A stretch of DNA of 64,000 nucleotides from Tricholoma matsutake (lineage: Eukaryota > Basidiomycota > Agaricomycetes > Agaricales > Tricholomataceae): contig AP026538.1 in NCBI GenBank assembly GCA_026075535.2, positions 1,302,001-1,366,000 on the forward strand. The letters run 5' to 3'. Under the pieces are notes generated by a model. That model had not been told where the DNA came from. It saw nothing but the letters and a program-made list of their open reading frames with translations, and made no database searches. Position 1 is the first letter of the stretch. Each line of letters begins with the position of its first letter. This document shows, in pieces, positions 30,934 to 41,869 of the stretch. The position numbers and the translations under genes are program-made.

Positions 30934-32067
30934 TGATGATGCTCAACCCAGGAAAACCACCAGAACTGCCAATGAGGCAATCAATGATGTTTGCGACGAG
31001 TCAGAGGAGGGTTGCGAGACATTCCGAAAGTTTGTGGTCAAACCTCTGAGACGATTACTAGTTAACACTAGTCGTGAAGGTAGTGTTATGAGAGACAAAG
31101 GTGTTTGTTGTGGTCCGATCGAGTATTGATCGACGAGATTGACGGCAAACGAGTTTTATCGTCAATAGTCGATATGTGAATTATGGGGACCTTTCGATAG
31201 GTCAATGGTATACAAAGGGTGCGGCAAACTGCTATGAAGTGTTGGAAGGGTTGCTAGAACTAATGATGAGAGGATCGAGGGAGGATCGAGGATGCGATGA
31301 TTGCAGAGGTTTCTCCTCGATCAAGAAAACCCGCAGAGACTTAGATTGTTTTTAGAAAGTTGATCGGATGCTTAGAACTGTATACGAGACAATATGTGAA
31401 GACGATTTCTTGTTATTTTCAAGTAGATACTACAGAGTTTTATATGTTTTAAAGAAACTTCCTAAAATGGAATGAGAAACATGTGTAGAACATGAGGCAA
31501 AAGATATGAGTTAAGGCACAAGGCCATAAAGGAGACTGGAATCCGAACAAGAAAGATATATATATCATATGATGAAAGAGTAATAAAAGAAAAGAACTCA
31601 AAGAGACTGTCCTTTGTGTATAAACTGCGCTAAGTCTCGCAATAATGCATCCAGTGGGTTCTGTGCGCGATAGGGACTTGGAATGAGGCTGACCTATGAT
31701 CAGCAGGTTTGAGCACGAGTTGGAATACATCCTAGTGCATGGTCTTCCACCATTTAGATAATGAAGGCGGTGCCCAATGTCGCTCGTAGTTTCTCGATAT
31801 CGATCGATGACACTCGACAATGGTCGACGATGGTCGATCGCAGCTGTGGCTTGTTCGAAGTTGGTCGGGGATGTTCGATGGTCATGTAGGGGAATCTTAG
31901 TGACTTTCAAGGTAGTCCTAAGGTTGTGTGATGTGGGCTTTTGATACAATCAATGTTGCTGATAGAGTGGGTCACGCTGCATCTGGGATGTCATAGGAGT
32001 TAGCCGACGTGATTAGAATGATGCTAAAGTGGTGAATTGGTCCTTGAGCCGAGGAGACGACCTATCA
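30934..32067 (-). repeat. 3' LTR (left)
   Basis: 1134 bp, TG...CA ends, near-identical to 40011-41196 through most of its length. It lacks about 43 bp present in the other LTR (right copy near 41053-41095, GGTGATGTTTTGATG...), with TGATAGAG at the junction. It is followed on the internal side directly by the polypurine tract at 32068. Confidence 0.9.
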
Positions 32068-32086
32068 TCCTCCCCCTTACTGAAAT
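32068..32086 (-). promoter_or_regulatory. 3' polypurine tract
   Basis: On the sense (minus) strand ATTTCAGTAAGGGGGAGGA directly abuts the first base (TGATAGG) of the 3' LTR, the expected site for plus-strand DNA priming in LTR elements. An identical 19-nt copy occurs at 35325-35343. Confidence 0.8.
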
Positions 32087-32215
32087 TCTGACCGTCCCGG
32101 TCAGTCAAGCCAAAACAACCAGGTCATGTGACATTGTTGATCACTGATTTAAGATGCTTCGTGGTTTGAACTTTGCTCTTTTCATTCGATCTCTTCCATC
32201 CATCTCCTTGACAAC

Positions 32216-33603
32216 ATGTCTATCCTTGCCGAACTCGCTCTTCCCATCCTCGAACATGCGAAATCAATGCCCGAGGCTGGCAAAGCCGAAGAGTTGGACT
32301 TCGAAGTGTGGGGTCATGTTTTTTGTGAGAAAATGGTATGTCCTTCCCTTTTCTTGGGTTTATCTGCTTCATAATCTCGTTTGATAGGCTGAATACGACG
32401 ACCTGATCGGGTCGTTCAATGAGGCCTGCGACGAACATGTGCAGGCAACGTTAGATGAGGCAGTCGGCCTCTTCGTACCATTCGCTCACAAGGATTGGGT
32501 TTTGTGGGGTGGGAAGTATCTTTTTGTGGAGTATTCAAGGAAGGTTGAGGAAGAGAGGAAGAGAGAGGAGGAGAGGGAGGCTCGGCAGGTGGCCGTCAAG
32601 GCAAAAGCGAAGAGGATTGAGGAACGACGAGATGCACTGGTCGAGGCACGTCAAGCTTTCTTGGCCAAAGTCTGGGCCAAAACCGTTTCAAAGGATGAAT
32701 TCCGCAATCATACAGCTGCGCTCGAGCTGATGCGCCTCTCGATCGATCGGGACAAGGCCACAGATGAAGCAGTGCCCCTGGTCGATGACCAGTAGGTTGT
32801 CGAGCAAGTCATTGAGAAGAGGAAGGTGGACAAGATGGACAAGGAGGAAGAAGGTGAGGACGAGTTGGATGAAGAACCTGTGGTCGCAAAGCAGGTGCGA
32901 TTGGAGGAGGGTGATCTGATCACCTTCCATGGGCCAGTAAGTAGTCGTCTCCTTTCGATATTGTTCAAGCTAATCACGCTCCCAATATTGCTTTAGTGTG
33001 ATCATTGCGCTGGGCTGAAAATGGCTCCGGAATGCATCGTCGAGAAGGGTGCCCCAAAGTGCAAGAAATGCACTCAGGGGCTGCAGGGGTGCTACTGGGA
33101 GGGAGTATCGAGGCGAGGACTCCATCAAGGTGAATCGAGGAAAATGGTGGGCTCTAAATGAGCTACAAAGGGTGCTGAGGAGTCAACAGAGGTGTCTACT
33201 CCTCGACGTAGTAAGTGATCCTTTTCGATCCATGAGTACGATTGCTAATCTGTATGATTCCTTAGCCATACGCATTTGGGCTATCCAGCCCATCCAAAAT
33301 GTGGAGGCCGGGCCCTCAAAACTCGATGAGTGCCCAAAATGAACGGTGAAGGCAAAGCTGAAGACGGCTGAGAAGGAGAAGGGGAAGGGAAAGGGGAAAG
33401 GGAAAGCACAAGAAGTCGAACCTGAGGTCACAGGTATGGTTGAGGAAGCATCGATGGCGGTGGAGGACAAAATGATGCAGTCGGATGCAGCAAGACTCCA
33501 TCATCAATATCTCGCGGAAGTGCTGGTGCCCAAGAAGTTGGAAGTGGAAGTGTTGATGGAGGAAATAGAGGTGTTGGAGAGGAAGTGGGAGGAATCCCAG
33601 TAG
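32216..33603 (+). CDS. Antisense zinc-cluster-like gene inside the gypsy element
   Basis: The ATG at 32216 opens MSILAELALPILEHAKSMPE. Intron 1 is 32336-32387 (GTATGT...GATAG). The next exon has YDDLIGSFNEACDEHVQA, DWVLWGGKYLFVEYSRK and a charged coiled-coil-like stretch (KVEEERKREEEREARQ). A TAG at 32793 (after VDDQ) interrupts the frame, where CAG would continue it. Intron 2 is 32937-32996 (GTAAGT...TTTAG). It is followed by CDHC-x8-C-x8-CKKC-x6-C, a six-Cys pattern like those in many Agaricomycete hypothetical proteins. Two more short introns fit around 33130-33265. The last exon (to 33603) is Lys/Gly-rich, then Glu-rich and helical. It runs opposite to gag-pol, between integrase and the 3' LTR. 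Function unknown; probably a captured host gene. Confidence 0.6.
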
Positions 33604-33928
33604 AATTCTGTTTTTATCATTTTAATTTTATCATTTTTTGTGTGTCTGAGTGAGATAAGGTTGAAATGAGAAATATTGCATGCGATCAAAGCCAGGAAAT
33701 GTAAGATATATGCAAAGAAACATAGGAAAGAGAGAAAAAAAGAAAGTAAGATGGACAATTCATCAAAACAAGACATAGGGGAAAGGCTCAAAACTCCTTC
33801 ATAGCTGAAAAACCCCGTCGAGCTTGCACGAACATGTTTCGAATGATATCGCGACTTGTAATAGTACACTGTTATAAAATCGAGAGTTTGTTTCAATATT
33901 GCAAGTAGAAAAAGAAAAGAAAAATTGT

Positions 33929-35239
33929 TTATTCGTCTTCGTCAAGGTCAGGAATGCCCTCGTCGATGTCTCCATCGACGTCCGATGTTGTTCGAAGTTG
34001 TTCGAGCCGACAATCATCGATATCGAAGAAGTTTGGAGGAAGGGGAATCGATTTCCATGCTAGATAGGGTAGAATTTGGAAAGCTGCTACTGGTCAATGA
34101 AGAGCTGATCTGTCGAGCTCGCAAAGAATATAAGTGCCACCATAGTTTCTTGCGATGACTATGAGTGGGCCGAGATATCGAGCTTGCATTTTTCGATTAA
34201 GAGCCTTTTCGATCTGTGTGTTTCGCATGAGTACGAGGTCACCTTTTTCAAAATGGTAGTCTCGAATCGTTTGCTTGTGAACTTCTTCGAAGCGTTTCAC
34301 AGCTTCTCGTTGAGCGGTGTAGACTCTAGAGTAGAGTACCTCAGGATTGGTCAAGCATTTCTGGAGTGCGATAGCATGTCGGGCGATGAGATCGGTGGAG
34401 GAGAGTATTGAATCGTAGATATGTTGCTTCTGAAATGTCAAGAGGGATGAGTGGATGAGAACCTGTGATCGCAAAATAGGGCAAACAGCCCATTCATTTT
34501 TGAACTGTTACCCATTCTGCCCAAAAGACCGAGTAGGTCCCAACTGACCATTGAGTTTGATCACCATCAATGGCCTTGTAGAGTAATTGTTGTACATTGA
34601 AGTGGGCTTGTTCGACGAGGCCATTGGCACGAGAATTGTACCCACTTATCCGAATATGATTGATATGATATCGCTTCAACAAATACTCGAGAGCAGAAAG
34701 GAATGCTGTGCCGTTGTCAGTAACGATCTCATAAAGTGAGCCCCAATGACTTCGAAGATCCAATCGCCAATGGTCTTCACTGTTTCATTGTGAAGCATCC
34801 TGAACTCCGGCCAGTATGATATTGAACATTGACCTTGTACTATATAGCGATATCCACCGGAAGGCGGCATGTGCATTGTGTCAATATAGACTTTTCCGAA
34901 TAGAGGAGCAGGTGTGGCGATGATTGGTGGAACAAGAAGATTTTGTGTTTGTCGCAACGGACAGTAGTGGCACGTTCAGATGTACCATGCGATATTGGCT
35001 TTCAGGTTGGGCCACCAGAATTGTAGTGCAATGTGAGACTTTGTGGCGAAGATCATTTTGTGGCCAATATGGTCATGCAATGACCGGATAATATCAATGT
35101 GACGCTCTGGAATCGCAACGATCTTGTGCTCGCTGTGACGATCTTTTTGCCATAGTTTGCCGGAATCTATGAAGAACTCAGTGCAATATCGCATGAAGGT
35201 AGCGTACTCTGTGTCTGATAGATGTGGGGGTCGCACCAT
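33929..35239 (-). pseudogene. Integrase region of gypsy pol
   Basis: The zinc-binding part has RHIDIIRSLHDHIGH (His pair, about 35110-35060) and, after a TGA in place of an expected Arg codon, TCHYCPLRQTQ (Cys pair, near 34970). The catalytic core has YIDTMHMP (first Asp), IVTDNGTAF (second Asp) and RANGLVEQAHFNVQQ (Glu). The C-terminal part has YHFEKGDLVLMRNTQIEKALNRK and RYLGPLIVI (GPY/F-type), then an acidic end (DIDEGIPDLDEDE) stopping at 33929. Frame changes near 34680-34760 and 34490 break it. This enzyme would join element DNA to the genome in the nucleus. Confidence 0.85.
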
Positions 35240-35269
35240 ATTGTCTAACCATTTATGAACGAGCAGTAA

Positions 35270-35779
35270 TCATTCGTCATCTTTCTTTGCTTTGTCTGAT
35301 CTAGGTATGTCTTCGTACAAAATGTCCTCCCCCTTACTGAAATCTGAAGCTTGGGCAAAAGTGGGATAAGTTGTGTGAGAGGGGAATGGTCGAATTGAGA
35401 TTGGGTTGATTTGGTGAATGAAACCGTGTAGTTTGTCAATCCAGTCGCCAAATTCTTCTTCTACTTCGACATCATTGTCTTCGGTTTGTCGAGGATGTTG
35501 CAAAAGACCATCTGGTCCATGGTGCATACCTGCAACATGAACTAGGGTGAAGTGAAACGTTAGAATGGAGACTATCCATCGGTTTATGCTAGCGCTAGGC
35601 GCGATATCGGGATTTAAGAGCATGCCTTTAATATACCTTGCATTGACCTCGACGATAAGGTTTCGTACCCTTATCAAGTATAAACGAAGTGCCCAAGGGC
35701 TCGATATAGACCATAAAGCTTGAGTTTCGGTTGCGAAAACTGCGATTTGCAGTCGTTGAGCATGATCGAGCTGAATCAA
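35270..35779 (-). pseudogene. RNase H region of gypsy pol
   Basis: EVNARYIKGMLLNPDIAPSA, NRWIVSILTFHFTLVHVAG and HHGPDGLLQHPRQ mark the C-terminal half of the RNase H domain, which degrades the RNA template. A connection region (HQINPISIRPFPS...FSKGEDILYED) follows toward integrase. The FSKGED codons coincide with the second polypurine tract at 35325-35343. Confidence 0.8.
35325..35343 (-). promoter_or_regulatory. Internal (central-type) polypurine tract
   Basis: ATTTCAGTAAGGGGGAGGA on the sense strand is identical over 19 nt to the 3' PPT at 32068-32086. It lies inside pol between RNase H and integrase, about midway in the element. Central PPTs are known in lentiviruses and yeast Ty1; function here is inference. 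Confidence 0.6.
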
Positions 35780-36036
35780 CTGTAATATCGCTTTCGAGGG
35801 TTATCGTGGTCGCATTGCGTTAGGAAATAGCCGATGGTGATGCTCAATGTGTCAACTGTGAGGATTACTGGGGCGTTCGAGGTATAGTTGATGGCTCAAA
35901 TCGCTGGCAAGTTTAGGAGTGCATGCTTGAGATCTTCTTGCACTGCTACCTGAGATGGGCCGAATTTGAAGGGCACATCTTTTTGAGTAAGATTGATTAG
36001 CGGAGCTGCTCGATGTGTGAAACTCTGGATGAAAAT

Positions 36037-36504
36037 TCAACAAACTCCAATCATTCCTAAGAACACCTTAACTTCTGTGAGCGTACAACATGGACCCCAT
36101 TTCTGGATCTTATCGATACGCATCGGGTCAGCCATTCGGCCTTGAATATTGCATCGATGACCTAAAACAATTATCTCGGGGACACAAGTAAATAATTTTG
36201 GTCCAGAGAATGTCCCACCACAATACTTCATGCGCTGGACGATGCGATTTAGGTTCTCGAAATGCTCCCACATGAATCGTTGAATGCCTGAGTTGTTGAC
36301 AATCGTTTCATAAGACCCACCAATCGTTCGATATTCCGATTTCGGACCCTTCACCGGTGTGTCATCGATATAAGGGATCGTGATGTGAGGGACCTCGGGT
36401 TGTAGGATGAAAGTTACGTCGTTGTGTAGGATCGGAACCGAGTTCGTCCAACCCATCAGTAGGGTGACAATTCGAAGTGCGCCAAATGGTGTCTGGAAAG
36501 TCAT
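36037..36504 (-). pseudogene. Reverse transcriptase region of gypsy pol
   Basis: MTFQTPFGALRIVTLLMGWTNSV, then HITIPYIDDTPVKGP (YIDD catalytic motif), VQRMKYCGGTFSGPKL, CNIQGRMADPMRIDKIQKW and VKVFLGMIG give the order of a Ty3/gypsy reverse transcriptase. Upstream parts continue to about 36970 in other frames, and the link to RNase H (35779-36037) is broken by frame changes. The YIDD site itself is intact. Confidence 0.85.
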
Positions 36505-37095
36505 TAGATCTCAAGAGGATTCAGATACAAGCCTTTTGTCAAATGCAACATATAAATGCAACATTCCACCACAAGCGTGTCCTCCAAACTGTTCGGCTAA
36601 ATGCTCTGGGATCAGGACAATGCCTGAGTGCTGAATCGTAACTTGGTTTAGCGGCTCGAGGCTGTGGACTATTCAGAGCAATTTTGCGTCTTTCTTTGCA
36701 ACACAAAACCATCGCAATCGGTATGATGAGTTCAACGACTCGTAGACTCCTGCTTCAATCTTCTTTTTCAGCATCTCACAAATTTGTTCATACAAACCAG
36801 GCAGTATGGGGATATTGTGTTTGACCCAAGGGGTATGTGGGACGACTGGGAACTCGATAGGGGGGAAGAAATCAGGTTGAAACCTTCCTCATTTGTTTTC
36901 GGTCCATGCAAACCCTGCTTGCTGGTTTCGAATGAAGTCATGCATGAGGTCTTGTTCTTGAGGCCATAAGAAATCTCCTGGATGATTTCAATCGATGATG
37001 TTTTTGCATTCGAGGTTATATCAAGGAGTTGGTTTGAATATCAGAGGATGGGGATTTAGTGGAGGCATGTCTTGGAGGGGATCGCCCTCAATGCA

Positions 37096-37870
37096 TCAAA
37101 TAATTCTAGAATGATCGAGTAGTCCGGCCACGATTGGACAGACCTTCTGTGCGACTGGTTTATACTTTTTCTTCATCAATAAATAACTAGACTGTGGATT
37201 GTCAGAAATAACTGAGGAAGGGAAAACTGACGATGAAGAAGGTCGCATAGGTATAAACACCATCGGGGCGTTTCGAGGAACGTGGAACTTGTCGCATGCA
37301 GATAAATATAAGTCGGAAAGCGTCGCAGATAATTCTTCAGAGGAGTCGATTTCGGGGATATTTGCAGTGCGCTCAATAAATATAGAGGAGTTAGAAGAGT
37401 CGAACGAGATGATGAAAGCGCACTGTTCTGAAATTTCATTCTCTAACACTGAAAATCCTCTCGAACTATTTTTCGACAACGGTGTGATTGAGGTATCGAG
37501 GGAATTGTAGCAGTCCGAGTTGAGTTAGGATCACATATCATGATGGTTTGCACTTCGTTCCGATAGTTCCTAATGACGCTTTCCGTCAAGACGTCAAAAG
37601 GTCGTCCGAGTAGAATATCGTATGCCAGGTCCCGAATAATATGTATCTGCATGTATAGGGTGATTCCACCGAGATCGCAGGGTATGTTGCATGCTAAACT
37701 GAGTGTTTCGTCCACAGTCCCATTAGCAGACTGCATCAGAAGCCTAATTGAGGAGTTGTATGCTAGACCGAGTTCATGGCTCCATGGCAAACATCTTCAG
37801 CCATCAATATGATCGAGGAACCGGGATCGACGACACTTTCTACCTGGTTGTTACCATGGATGTCCATAAT
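37096..37870 (-). pseudogene. Aspartic protease region of gypsy pol
   Basis: VVDPGSSIILMAE (near 37840; Asp-Pro-Gly-Ser-Ser in place of the usual DTG/DSG) is followed after a stop by LACNIPCDLGGITLYMQIHIIRDLAYDILLGRPFDVL, whose ILLGRPF is the flap-distal hallmark of retroviral-like proteases. It would cleave the Gag-Pol precursor. Confidence 0.7.
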
Positions 37871-37985
37871 AACTGATCTAATCGATGAAGTTTCTTTAGC
37901 GATGACGAAAGGCTGAGGGATTTCACCGGGTCAGAGACTGCTAATATAAGTCTCGTACGGGTCAGGCATGATGATCGCATCAGGA

Positions 37986-39671
37986 CTAAACATGTTCGTT
38001 GCATTGTTTCCGGATTGTGGGACTCGTTTTGGTGTGACCTGTTCTCTCCATTTTGTTCAAACCTCTGGTGAAAGTGAGAGTAGTTCTTTGGATGTTCAAG
38101 CACGCAAATATATTGTGTGCGATTTTCTCGTTCTGTACTGGTGCCTGTGTCACATACGATGGTCTGTCTTTTTCCTTACCCTTTGATGCACCAGCGAAGT
38201 TCCTTTTGTGTGGTGGCAAATAGGTGTTCTCCCTGACCGATGCATATGGGTGTACCGAGGTTTGCGTTGGGGGTATGGTGGTCGATGGCGAAGTGGTTGA
38301 TGTCGATGTTGGAGTGGTAGTTGAAGTCAAAGGGTTGACCATTGTCGATGAAGATGTTGAGGGTGGTGGGACTGTACCAGTAGACGTTGACGATGCAGGG
38401 ATGGGAGTTGTCGTGGCTGGAACCGAATTTTGAACCTCTTTGTTTGGATGCGAAAATGGTCGACCACTTCGAAGCGCGAATATTTTGCGCTTGAGAGCCG
38501 CTATTCTATCTTCGGAGTCAGCTGTCAACGTGGAGTTATGATAAATGCCTTTCGTCTCCAATCCCAATATAGAAACAGTGTCGGACTCTGTTATCAAAGT
38601 GATCGCAGCTGAGGTTGAACTTGTCAAAGTCGAAGGTGCCAATGGTGCAATGCTGAATAAAAGTGTTGCTGCTGGGGTTGTGTCTGGGTTGCATTTCCAC
38701 CATTCATTGATGCGTTCCTTGATAAACCTGCCAGGGATACTTTGAGGGGTGAATTGTCCATTAGGAAGTACGATCTTTCCTTCCACGTTTTGCTTACACT
38801 TCCCTTCATTCAGGTATGACTGACAAACCATACAGTCAGGGATAAAATGTCTGGATAAACCGCAAAATATGCAAAGGAGTGCGTCGATATGTGCCTGTCT
38901 GTCTGCCGAATTAGTGCAAGGATTTTTAGTACCTGCGATACGCGTAGCGATGGTGCTAGCGAATCGTTTGAACATTGCATTTAGATCTTCAGTTTTGATC
39001 GTAATAGTTCCAGGTGACGAGGTGCCCGTATTTCCGACATTCGATGTCGAGTGCGATGAAGAGGTCGATTGGTGGATTACTGAGTTTGATGTGTTGGAGC
39101 CTGCTAGAACGAATTTTGCTGCGTCGTGAATGTCATTGAGTGGATACGGATCATCAGGATAATGGTCGGGGAATTTGAGTTCGAGTCAAGCAATTCAAGT
39201 CCATAAGCCGGGTTGGAATCCTCGAACATAAGCTCTGCTTTGCTCGGCTTCTGAGATCCTATTCTTTGCTCGCAAAAAGTGAGTAATGTTGTAGAACACG
39301 CAATAATACATTCCTAGATCGCTCGCGTCGAATATCCCAATGCGTAGCTGTTCTCCCACTAATTTGTCCATGTCTGATATGCTCCACTTGCGATCGTCTT
39401 CTGAGCTGGGATAGAGTTTGTGTACTGCTGTTCTAAATTCGTTGAATGATGTGCCGGGTTGATACTCTGGAAGCGATTCCCAGAGTTCTGACGAGTTGAT
39501 GTCAAGGTAGCAACAAGCGTGTTTCTTCATGAGATTTGATTCAGTAACGCCGCAGGTTGGGAATAATAGTTCAAGCTCTTCGAAGTATTGTCGAAGCTCT
39601 CGAGGCTGAGTTGGGTCGAATTTCGGAGCAGTCGAGTGCCCACGAGCTGGCATCATGGTTTGGGTAGTCAT
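37986..39671 (-). pseudogene. Gag region of gypsy element
   Basis: It starts at 39671 with MTTQTMMPARGHSTAPKFDP, then PRELRQYFEELELLFP and AEQSRAYVRGFQPGLW. Two TGA codons near 39190 lie where Arg codons are expected (WT-stop-IA-stop-LEL). The frame continues through IHDAAKFVLAGS into a Ser/Thr-rich part with a zinc knuckle, CIFCGLSRHFIPDC (CX2CX4HX4C, near 38870), a long Thr/Pro/Ser linker (about 38430-38240), and KIAHNIFACLN near the end. It packages element RNA in the cytoplasm. Confidence 0.85.
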
Positions 39672-39990
39672 GAATGCGATGACTCTAGGGGTAGGGGTTA
39701 AGACTTGTGTAATAGATGGTAGATGGTAGAGGTGTCAAAGTTGTTGAAAGGATAAATGAAGAGGTCAATGATGATGACAAAGAAGTAGATGATGATGTGG
39801 TAGGTGATGATATAGGTGAAGGAAATAGTCTACGATGAGTAGATTCTGCTTCGGAAAGTGGAATTAGAATATCTCCCGATTGTTTGAGAGATTTGAAGGC
39901 ATGGCGAGTATCGATGCAAAGGGTTCTCGCTTGTGTTGGCCTAAGCCGAGGAAGTTGAGGTTGGTCCGACAATGAAATGATTCAGACACC

Positions 39991-40006
39991 CTCACAGTGG
40001 GCTCCA
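39991..40006 (-). promoter_or_regulatory. Primer binding site
   Basis: On the sense strand TGGAGCCCACTGTGAG lies 4 nt inside the 5' LTR boundary, the expected position for a tRNA 3'-end complement (TGG first). The tRNA species was not identified. Confidence 0.6.
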
Positions 40007-40010
40007 AAAA

Positions 40011-41196
40011 TGATGATGCTCAACCCGGGAAAACCACCAGAACTGCTAATGAGGCAATCGATGATGTTTGCAATGAGTCAGAGGAGGGTTGCGAGACGTT
40101 CCAAAAGTTTGTGGTCAAACCTCTGAGAAGATTACTAGTTAACACTAGTCATGAAGGTAGTGTTATGAGAGACGAAGGCATTTGTCATGGTCTGATTGAG
40201 TATCAATCAATATCGAGGGCGATCAACAAGATCGATGGCAAACAAGTTTTATCATTGATGGTCGATATGTGAATTATGGGGACCTTTTGATAGGTCGATG
40301 GTATACAAAGGGTGCGGCAAACTGCTATGAAGTGTTGGAAGGGTTGCTAGAACTAATGATGAGAGGATCGAGGGAGGATCGAGGATGCGATGATTGCAGA
40401 GGTTTCTCCTCGATCAAGAAAACCCACAGAGACTTAGATTGTTTTTAGAAAGTTGATCAGATGCTTAGAACTGTATATGAGACGATATGTGAAGACGATT
40501 TCTTGTTATTTTCAAGTAGATACTACAGAGTTTTATATGTTTAAAGAAACTTCCTAAAATGGAATGAGAAACATGTGTAGAACATGAGGCAAAAGATATG
40601 AGTTAAGGCACAAGGCCATAAAGGAGACTGGAATCCAAACAAGAAAGATATATATATCATATGATGAAAGAGTAATAAAAGGAAAGAACTCAAAGAGACT
40701 GTCCTTTGTGTATAAACTGCGCTAAGTCTCGCAATAATGCATCCAGCGGGTTCTGTGTGCGATAGGGACTTGGAATGAGGCTGACCTATGATCAGCAGGT
40801 TTGAGCACGAGTTGGAATACATCCTAGTGCATGGTCTTCCACCATGTAGATAGCGAAGGCGGCGCCCGATGTCGCTTGTAGTTTCTCGATATCGATCGAT
40901 GACACTCGATGATGGTCGACAATGGTCGATCGCAGTTGCAGCTTGTTCAAAGTTGGTCGGGGATGTTCGATGGTCGTGTAGGGGAATCTTAGTGACTTTT
41001 GGGGTAGTCCTAAGGTTGTGCGATGTGGGCTTTTGATACAATCAATGTTGCTGGTGATGTTTTGATGTGGTCGATATGATATTGCGATTGATAGAGTGGG
41101 TCGCACTGCGTCTGGGACGTTGTAGGAGTTAGCCGATGTGATTAGAATGATGCTAAAGTGGTGAATCGGTCCTTGAGCCGAGGAGATGACCTATCA
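40011..41196 (-). repeat. 5' LTR (right)
   Basis: 1186 bp, direct repeat of 30934-32067 with scattered substitutions and extra segments near 40200-40225 and 41053-41095. Rich in TCGA/GATCGA words. It presumably holds the element's promoter. Confidence 0.9.
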
Positions 41197-41476
41197 CCGT
41201 GATGGATTCTGAATGATTTTATGAAAGTGTCCTGGACTTCTTAGATGATCCAGAGGAGAAGGACGAGATGGATGATCTGTTGAACTGGTGGAACTGGTAG
41301 GTGTCGACGAATTGATTTCACTGTACCAGCCATTGGTAGCAGCTGATTCCCCCATTAGCCAGGTGTTTCCAAGCTACATTGTACGTGATCATGCAGTAAC
41401 AAAACAGAGCGCGCTAGCCAGACTGAAGGAGCAAAGGGCCCTGAAGCAGGCGCCATTGAATAGGGGGGGATCATAA
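41197..41476 (+). pseudogene. DUF6698 gene, 3' part
   Basis: Directly after the LTR, the frame that was cut at 30933 resumes: TVMDSE, a TGA where family members have Arg, then FYESVLDFLDDPEEKDEMDDLLNWWN. A 62-bp intron (41297-41358, GTAGGT...CATTAG) leads to QVFPSYIVRDHAVTK and ALARLKEQRALKQAP, stopping at 41476. Together with 29880-30933 it forms one gene interrupted by the gypsy insertion. Confidence 0.75.
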
Positions 41477-41869
41477 AATACCAGCTAGCTGTAGATTAGC
41501 AATGCAATTGGCTTTCTTACAACCACCGAGTGAAATTAGAGTGACTGATCAGAGAGCAGATCGATGCCTGCACAGGTCAGCTCTCACAAGGATGAAGCGG
41601 GCTCACATTACTTACCCATCTTACAGGGTATGGAGTCCAGACAACTGATGACTGATGAATGACAGAATTGGTGCTCCAGATGATATATATCCAGTCTTTT
41701 TCTAAAGCCACAGATTTATCTCTCCTACATACCTTGTAATGTATGGAATTCGGAGAACAGTGTCCGAGAGATATCAATGTTGGTGCTTACAGTGCAAGTC
41801 ACCCAGACTTCCCCTTCTTACAAGTGTTGGGACTATGGGTAATTTTTGCACATTCTGTCATTAAATTTG

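Larger units (their letters stand above)
30934..41196 (-). mobile_element. Ty3/gypsy LTR retrotransposon, degenerate
   Basis: A 10.3-kb element bounded by long direct repeats starting TGATGATGCTCAACCC and ending GACCTATCA. gag-pol runs on the minus strand in the order gag, protease, reverse transcriptase, RNase H, integrase (Ty3/gypsy order). A PBS lies next to the right LTR and a PPT next to the left LTR. Flanks CTGT (30930-30933) and CCGT (41197-41200) are a likely 4-bp, or 5-bp with one shared base, target duplication with one mismatch. Several stops and frame changes in pol and a diverged LTR pair indicate an old, inactive copy. An extra plus-strand ORF lies between integrase and the 3' LTR. 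Confidence 0.9.

Noticed and set aside
38224..38433. Val/Gly/Asp-rich plus-strand frame
   Set aside because: Exact antisense of the Thr/Ser/Pro linker of gag.
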